The notes under the pieces: model-generated
The model's input: only the letters and a program-made list of their open reading frames with translations
The model's database searches: none
Told to the model about the DNA's origin: nothing
Translations under genes and position numbers: made by a program
Assembly (NCBI GenBank): GCA_016779205.1
Contig: JADHOC010000002.1
Location: 186,001-250,000, forward strand
Length of the DNA: 64,000 nucleotides
Origin: Planctomycetota bacterium
GTDB taxonomy: Bacteria > Planctomycetota > UBA1135 > GCA-002686595
Direction: 5' to 3'
Shown here: positions 61,828 to 64,000 of the stretch, in pieces
Layout: every line of letters begins with the position of its first letter
Numbering within the stretch: position 1 is the stretch's first letter

Positions 61828-63669
61828 ATGTGCGGGATTCTCGGAGAGGTGACGGCTCGTGGTGAGGCCGTCCGTCTGACGGACGAGCAGGCCGAGCGGT
61901 GGCTCGGTGAGCTCGACCACCGCGGCCCCGATGGCCGCGGGCTGTGGCGCAGCGAGAACGTCCTCCTGGGCCACACCCGGCTCGCCGTGCGCGACCCCCG
62001 CAACGACGCCGCCGCCCAGCCGATCACGACCCCCTGCGGGCGCTACGCCCTGGCCTACAACGGCGAGCTCTACAACGACGCGGAGCTGAGGGCGTCCCTG
62101 GAGCCGGAGGTCCTCCAGGCCACGGGCGGAGCCGGGTTCCGGACGTCGTGCGACGCGGAGACGGTGCTCTGGGCCCTGACCCTGGGCGGCCGGGGGGCCA
62201 TCGCCTCCCTGCGCGGCATGTTCGCCCTCGCCTTCGTGGACCTCGAGACCCGGACCGTGCTGCTCTCCAGGGATCCGCTCGGCGTCAAACCCCTGGTCTG
62301 GGCCAGGACCCCCACGGGCCTCGCCTTCGCGAGCGAGCCCCGCGCCCTCGTGGCCCACCCGGGCGTCCGCCTCGCGCCGGACCTGGAGATGTTCTCCGCG
62401 TACCTCGCCACCAGTCGCCGGACCCTGGCGGGCCGCACGCTCTTCGAGGGCGTGGAGGCCGTGGAGGCGGGGCAGACGCTCCTCGTGGACCTCTGCAAGC
62501 GGCGACCGCGGCCGGTGCAGCTCTACACCCCTGGTCTCCTCCTTGGTGCCCCGGCGGCGGACCCCGACCCCTCGGCCTGCCGGTCGGTGGTCACGGGCTC
62601 CGTCCTCGCCCATCTCGTGAGCGACGTCCCCGTTTGCGCGATGCTCTCCGGGGGCCTCGACAGCACGATCATCGCCTCGGTGGTCGCGGGCCGCCGCGAC
62701 GACCTCGAGACCTGGTGTGCCTCCGGCGTGGACCGCGGGCGGGAGGTGGGTCCTGACCCCGCGGAGGCCCGCGCCCTTGCCGAGGAGCTGGGGACGCGTC
62801 ACCACGACGTACACCTGCAGGGGGCCGAGTTCATGCGGGCCTGGCGCGAGCACGTGGCCCACCTGGGCCAGCCGCTCTCCACGCCCAACGAGGTCGCCAT
62901 CGCCCGGCTCGCCGCGGCCATTCGAGGCTCAGGAGCTCGGGTGGCGCTCTCAGGAGAGGGGGCGGACGAGCTCTTCGGGGGCTACGACGCCGTGCTCTCT
63001 GCGCTCGCGGCCCACGGCCGCCTGCCGGACCCCCCGATCGGCGCCGCCCGCTTCCACCTGGAGGCCGCTGCTTGGGTGTCCCCCGCGGCCCAGGACGGGC
63101 TCCTGCGCGGGGACGCGGTGGGTCGATCCGAGTTCGTCATCGACGCCTACGAGCGCGCCTACACCCTGAGCCAGACGCAGATGCGGGGGGAGGGCGATGC
63201 CCTCGACGCGCACCTCCAGCTGCAGCGCCGCTTCAACCTCAACTCCCTGCTCGAGCGGCTCGATGCGGCCACCATGCGCCACGGCGTGGAGGGGCGGACG
63301 CCCTTCGCGGATGTGGAGGTCGCCCGCTACGCGGAGTCGCTGCCCATGGACGCGAAGTTCGTGGACGGAGCGGGCGGCGCGGCGGGCTCCAAGATCATCC
63401 TGCGCCGGGCTTTCTCGGGCGCCGTCCCCGAGCGGATCGAGAAGCGACCCAAGGCCTCCTTCCCCCTGCCCTTCGAGACCTGGTGCGCGCCGGTGAAGGA
63501 CGAGATCGGGGGCTCCGGCTTCCTGGCCGAGTGGGTGGCACCGGAGGTGCTCCGGGCGGTGGCCGGTGACCCGGCGACCCACTGGCGGCTGACCTGGCTG
63601 CTCGGGAACCTCGCCCTCTGGGGCGACGCGGTGTTCGGCGCCTCCTCCGTCGAACGACGGGCGGCCTGA
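61828..63669 (+). CDS. Asparagine synthetase (glutamine-hydrolysing), AsnB-like
   Basis: 613 residues. The start is fixed by Cys2, the glutaminase nucleophile in MCGILGEV. The Ntn half holds LDHRGPDGRGLW, NGELYN and SCDAETVLWAL; the synthetase half has the PP-loop MLSGGLDSTIIA and SGEGADELFGGYD. It makes asparagine from aspartate, ATP and glutamine, but many AsnB homologues beside methyltransferase and polysaccharide genes amidate other carboxylates (sugars or peptides), so the product is not certain. Confidence 0.9.
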   Translation: MCGILGEVTARGEAVRLTDEQAERWLGELDHRGPDGRGLWRSENVLLGHTRLAVRDPRNDAAAQPITTPCGRYALAYNGELYNDAELRASLEPEVLQATGGAGFRTSCDAETVLWALTLGGRGAIASLRGMFALAFVDLETRTVLLSRDPLGVKPLVWARTPTGLAFASEPRALVAHPGVRLAPDLEMFSAYLATSRRTLAGRTLFEGVEAVEAGQTLLVDLCKRRPRPVQLYTPGLLLGAPAADPDPSACRSVVTGSVLAHLVSDVPVCAMLSGGLDSTIIASVVAGRRDDLETWCASGVDRGREVGPDPAEARALAEELGTRHHDVHLQGAEFMRAWREHVAHLGQPLSTPNEVAIARLAAAIRGSGARVALSGEGADELFGGYDAVLSALAAHGRLPDPPIGAARFHLEAAAWVSPAAQDGLLRGDAVGRSEFVIDAYERAYTLSQTQMRGEGDALDAHLQLQRRFNLNSLLERLDAATMRHGVEGRTPFADVEVARYAESLPMDAKFVDGAGGAAGSKIILRRAFSGAVPERIEKRPKASFPLPFETWCAPVKDEIGGSGFLAEWVAPEVLRAVAGDPATHWRLTWLLGNLALWGDAVFGASSVERRAA

Positions 63670-63726
63670 GCGTCCCCCGTGGAGGGTGACCCGGCGCGAT
63701 GGCGCCAGCCGGTCTATCCTGCTGCC

Positions 63727-64000
63727 ATGGACAAGCGAGTCGTGGTGCCCCTCGCGGAGGGGGTTGAAGAGATGGAGGCGGTCATCATCATCGACGTCCT
63801 GCGGCGAGCGGGTCTCGAGGTCATGGCCGCAGGGCTCGACGGTCCCGGCCCGATCGTCGCCTCCCGGGGCGTGACCCTGCACGCGGACGTCGGCCTCGAC
63901 GAGGCGCTGGCGCTCAGCGTCGACGCCCTGGTGCTCCCGGGCGGCCTCGGCGGGATGGAGCAGCTACGGGGCGACGAGCGCATCCTGGCCTCGGTCCGGA
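63727..64000 (+). CDS. DJ-1/PfpI family protein, 5' part
   Basis: 91 codons are visible before the window ends. VVVPLAEGVEEMEAVIIIDVLRRAGLEV and ALVLPGGLGGMEQL match DJ-1/YajL proteins; the Glu of EGVEEME is the conserved acid next to the nucleophile Cys, which lies beyond base 64000. Family members act as glyoxalases or deglycases and oxidative-stress chaperones. The start ATG at 63727 begins right at the first beta strand. Confidence 0.88.
   Translation, partial: MDKRVVVPLAEGVEEMEAVIIIDVLRRAGLEVMAAGLDGPGPIVASRGVTLHADVGLDEALALSVDALVLPGGLGGMEQLRGDERILASVR

Overview
This 64 kb window is G+C-rich, tightly packed chromosomal DNA with about 45 protein-coding genes. I see no tRNA, rRNA, CRISPR array, intact insertion sequence or prophage. 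The gene content points to a planctomycete (phylum Planctomycetota). The evidence is a DUF6288-like PDZ/toroid protein, an SHD1-like secreted protein, a MoxR/DUF58/two-VWA (Bat-type) locus, and two unrelated exoenzymes that share a C-terminal Cys-rich domain ending in a (Q/C)WWYRD- or QCWYRD-type motif, which I associate with the Saltatorellus-like planctomycetes. The placement is inference from gene families; no 16S or marker search was possible. Many starts (topA, moxR) follow pyrimidine-rich leaders rather than a Shine-Dalgarno, while a few (H-NOX, bioA) have a good one.

Layout. 1-2.3 kb: two leftward secreted proteins, the first cut by the window edge. 2.4-5 kb: a Maf/YceF-type pyrophosphatase, then leftward hemB and folE2. 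5.3-13 kb: topA followed by an EEP nuclease-like protein and a class V aminotransferase (start/stop overlaps), an S33-type peptidase and an arylsulfotransferase-like secreted protein. 13-21 kb: YjbQ, a GNAT protein and a cell-wall region containing an Amidase_3 amidase, lysA, a class-A-beta-lactamase-like lipoprotein, a class-C-beta-lactamase-like/NamZ (DUF1343) fusion and a VanX-type D,D-dipeptidase; the last four form a tight rightward run. 21-28.9 kb: a radical SAM protein, a small zinc ribbon, an EamA transporter, two paralogous Sel1 proteins flanking a remnant of a second EamA gene, and three secreted proteins. 29-33.2 kb: biotin operon bioB, a bioF-bioD fusion, bioA. 33.3-37.1 kb: an M43 metalloprotease and an H-NOX/hybrid histidine kinase pair. 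37.2-47 kb: surface polysaccharide genes (GT-C-like membrane protein, Wzx flippase, beta-helix secreted protein, wecC, wecB, GT4). 47-50.6 kb: an unusual 774-aa transketolase-like protein and a His/Asp/Glu-rich secreted protein. 51-61 kb: moxR, DUF58, BatD-like, two VWA proteins, a TPR-like protein and a 1,377-aa membrane-anchored giant. 61-64 kb: methyltransferase, asparagine synthetase and the start of a DJ-1/PfpI gene.

How genes work together. The 15.4-20.9 kb run looks like a peptidoglycan salvage and remodelling set: MurNAc removal, peptide and D-Ala-D-Ala cleavage and DAP decarboxylation sit together. The 43-47 kb genes make UDP-ManNAcA and a glycosyl transfer step, with a flippase and GT-C protein nearby. 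H-NOX and its kinase should form a heme-based gas-sensing two-component system; the H-NOX keeps the heme ligand and YxSxR but lacks the distal tyrosine used for O2. The 51-61 kb operon resembles the Bat/MoxR envelope systems but ends in a giant protein I cannot assign, which makes it the best candidate for a poorly described system. Strong hairpins separate several convergent units.
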